Source: Bacillus tianshenii (GTDB lineage: Bacteria > Bacillota > Bacilli > Bacillales > Bacillaceae_N). Taken from it: a stretch of DNA of 64,000 nt. Below, piece by piece: positions 62,733 through 64,000 of this stretch. Every line of letters begins with the position of its first letter. Positions within the stretch are counted from its first letter, which is position 1. The translations under genes were made by a program, and so were the position numbers. Location of the stretch: the NCBI GenBank assembly GCA_020524525.2, contig CP129018.1, forward strand, positions 1,554,115 through 1,618,114, read 5' to 3'. The notes under the pieces are model-generated. The model saw only the letters and a list, made by a program, of their open reading frames with translations, was not told where the DNA came from and did no database searches.

Positions 62733-64000
62733 TCTTCTTACTCAACTCACTTTCAACAATGTAACGCGCCACAGCCATTAGTCCGAAAAATACAAACAAT
62801 TGCCGGTTGTCTACTAAATTATTTGATTTTAAAGCATTAAAAAAACTAAAAATAACTGTTGACACTACCACATTATCTATAAAAAGTAATTTCCCACGGT
62901 ATTTGTTAAAATAAATTAGTAAAGCAAACAAAAAGAAGAAAAATAATAAAAGTCCTATTACCCCTAATTCCGCACCTATCTCTAATATAATATTGTGAGG
63001 AAAATACCTGTCATCCAAACCGATTAGACTTATACCATATCCCCCAATACCTACTCCTGTAAAAAGATGATTTTCCATTAATTCTATTGCTTCCTGAATA
63101 TGTCCCTCACGTCCAGTACCCGTTCCTTCTTCCGAATCCCCTTGAAGTTTATTTAATCGACCGCTTATCGTCTTAAATGTATCAGGGGTGTAGAAATACA
63201 AAGCAAGTATCCCAAATACAAACCCACCAATTAAAACCGCTAATGATTTTAATTTCCCTTTTCCTGCTTGAGTACTTAATAATATCGTAGTCACTAAAGT
63301 AAAAGGTGTAAAAAGTACTGCACCACGTGCAGCAGAAGTTATAATACCTAAAACATTGATTAAAATAAGCGGAATAACGAAAATTTTATTTCCATTCGGT
63401 AAAAAATAAAAAGTTAAAATTAAAGTTGTTAACCCACCAATAAACCCTAGTGCTAAATAATTGCTACCAAACACTTCACGTGTATTTTGAGTAACGGAAA
63501 TAAATGTCATAATCGTTCCTAATGTGCAAATCATTATTAAAATACGTGAAAATTGCTTTTTATTTTCTACTAAAATAATTGGTAATATAATAGCTCCTAC
63601 TGTCATGAGCATAACTTTGAAAGCCTTCGTTACCGCATAGCTACCTGATGGTGTATAAGTTAGAGATAGAATTATCCAAAATATAAATAAGCTTATAAAT
63701 ATAATATGCGGTTCCCGAAGTTTCAAAAACACACGTTCCCTTTTTTCATAAATCTTTAAAACAGCCGCTAAGAGTGCTAAACCAAAAAATAAAACCGTAC
63801 TGTCTGGTCCAGGGACAATCGACTTATATAAACCAGAGAAAACATACATTGGAATAAAAATTTCTGGCATATTTTTAAAAATAAAAAAACCTGCTAATAA
63901 AAACAAAACCATTAATATACCCATCGGATGTATATATGTCAAAAGACCGCCAAATAGCCCTAATACAAGAAATACACACCAAACAAACACTTGCCAATTA
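62710..64000 (-). CDS. O-antigen ligase-like (Wzy/WaaL) polysaccharide protein, 5' end beyond the window
   Basis: At least 11 helices with a large extracellular loop typical of Wzy/WaaL ligases (GEGTGTGREGHIQEAIELMEN region), LFTGVGIGGYGISLIG and FPHNIILEIGAELGVIG. The motif HNxxLEIGAELG is the family hallmark. The open frame continues past the GTG at 63990 to the window edge (NWQ precedes V), so the start is probably outside. It should polymerise or ligate repeat units on the outer face of the membrane. Confidence 0.85.
   Translation of the reverse strand, partial: NWQVFVWCVFLVLGLFGGLLTYIHPMGILMVLFLLAGFFIFKNMPEIFIPMYVFSGLYKSIVPGPDSTVLFFGLALLAAVLKIYEKRERVFLKLREPHIIFISLFIFWIILSLTYTPSGSYAVTKAFKVMLMTVGAIILPIILVENKKQFSRILIMICTLGTIMTFISVTQNTREVFGSNYLALGFIGGLTTLILTFYFLPNGNKIFVIPLILINVLGIITSAARGAVLFTPFTLVTTILLSTQAGKGKLKSLAVLIGGFVFGILALYFYTPDTFKTISGRLNKLQGDSEEGTGTGREGHIQEAIELMENHLFTGVGIGGYGISLIGLDDRYFPHNIILEIGAELGVIGLLLFFFFLFALLIYFNKYRGKLLFIDNVVVSTVIFSFFNALKSNNLVDNRQLFVFFGLMAVARYIVESELSKKNESIDET

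Overview
The window looks like chromosomal DNA of a spore-forming member of the Bacillaceae (low-GC Firmicute). Evidence for this includes strong AGGAGG-type ribosome binding sites, frequent TTG and GTG starts, and hairpin-plus-T terminators. Spore genes are present (spoVIF, two gerPA/gerPF-family genes, a LysM-GH18 SleL/YaaH-like enzyme), as are clear orthologues of B. subtilis genes (yueD, ysaA, msrAB, the cysH operon, queCDE, proBA, topB). It is not B. subtilis itself: the gene order differs and several modules are absent from that species. I saw no rRNA, tRNA, CRISPR array, transposase or prophage block.

Layout. (1) 1-6.0 kb, minus strand: an operon of FAD monooxygenase, methyltransferase, UDP-sulfoquinovose synthase (sqdB), SqdX-type glycosyltransferase and a GtrA-type membrane protein, i.e. 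an apparent sulfolipid (SQDG) pathway; yueD and a small Cys protein lie beside it. (2) 6-22.8 kb: housekeeping and accessory genes. These are a chemoreceptor, an acyl-CoA synthetase, DUF523/DUF1722, a 3D-domain cell-wall enzyme, msrA-msrB, ysaA, a gerP-like pair, an MBL hydrolase, a TetR gene divergent from a frameshifted membrane gene, an SPFH protein, a Ser/Thr kinase with a tiny basic partner, an sdpR-sdpI pair and an alpha/beta hydrolase. (3) 22.9-31.0 kb, minus strand: a sulfate-assimilation and sirohaem operon cysH-cysP-sat-cysC-sir-DUF3906-sumT-sirB-trpD2-like. (4) 31-43 kb: a REC-GGDEF-REC diguanylate cyclase, an SDR, corA, an aldehyde dehydrogenase, a nitroreductase, a CDF exporter, an LtaS-type synthase, a second chemoreceptor and a VOC protein. 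(5) 43.3-56.2 kb: spoVIF, queCDE behind a preQ1-I riboswitch, a LysM-GH18 gene, a HesB/IscA-like gene with an in-frame UGA, ccdA, proC-proB-proA, a dicarboxylate/glutamate symporter and topB. (6) 56.3-64 kb, minus strand: an exopolysaccharide cluster (O-antigen-ligase-like, BcsB-like, YdcF-like, DegT aminotransferase, UDP-glucose dehydrogenase, hexapeptide acetyltransferase with a frameshift).

Links between regions. The sulfate operon makes sulfite, the sulfur donor used by UDP-sulfoquinovose synthase, so regions 1 and 3 could feed one another. The diguanylate cyclase of region 4 and the BcsB-like protein of region 6 could belong to one c-di-GMP-controlled polysaccharide circuit, but that is inference.

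The strongest candidates for something new are the HesB-like gene whose conserved cysteine codon is UGA and is followed by a hairpin (possible selenoprotein), the sulfolipid operon in a non-photosynthetic Bacillaceae genome with an attached monooxygenase/methyltransferase pair, and the kinase with a Ser/Arg/His-rich mini-protein. Two genes (17314-18007 and 56379-57090) are broken by single-base frameshifts in short homopolymers; sequencing error must be excluded before any biology is read into them.
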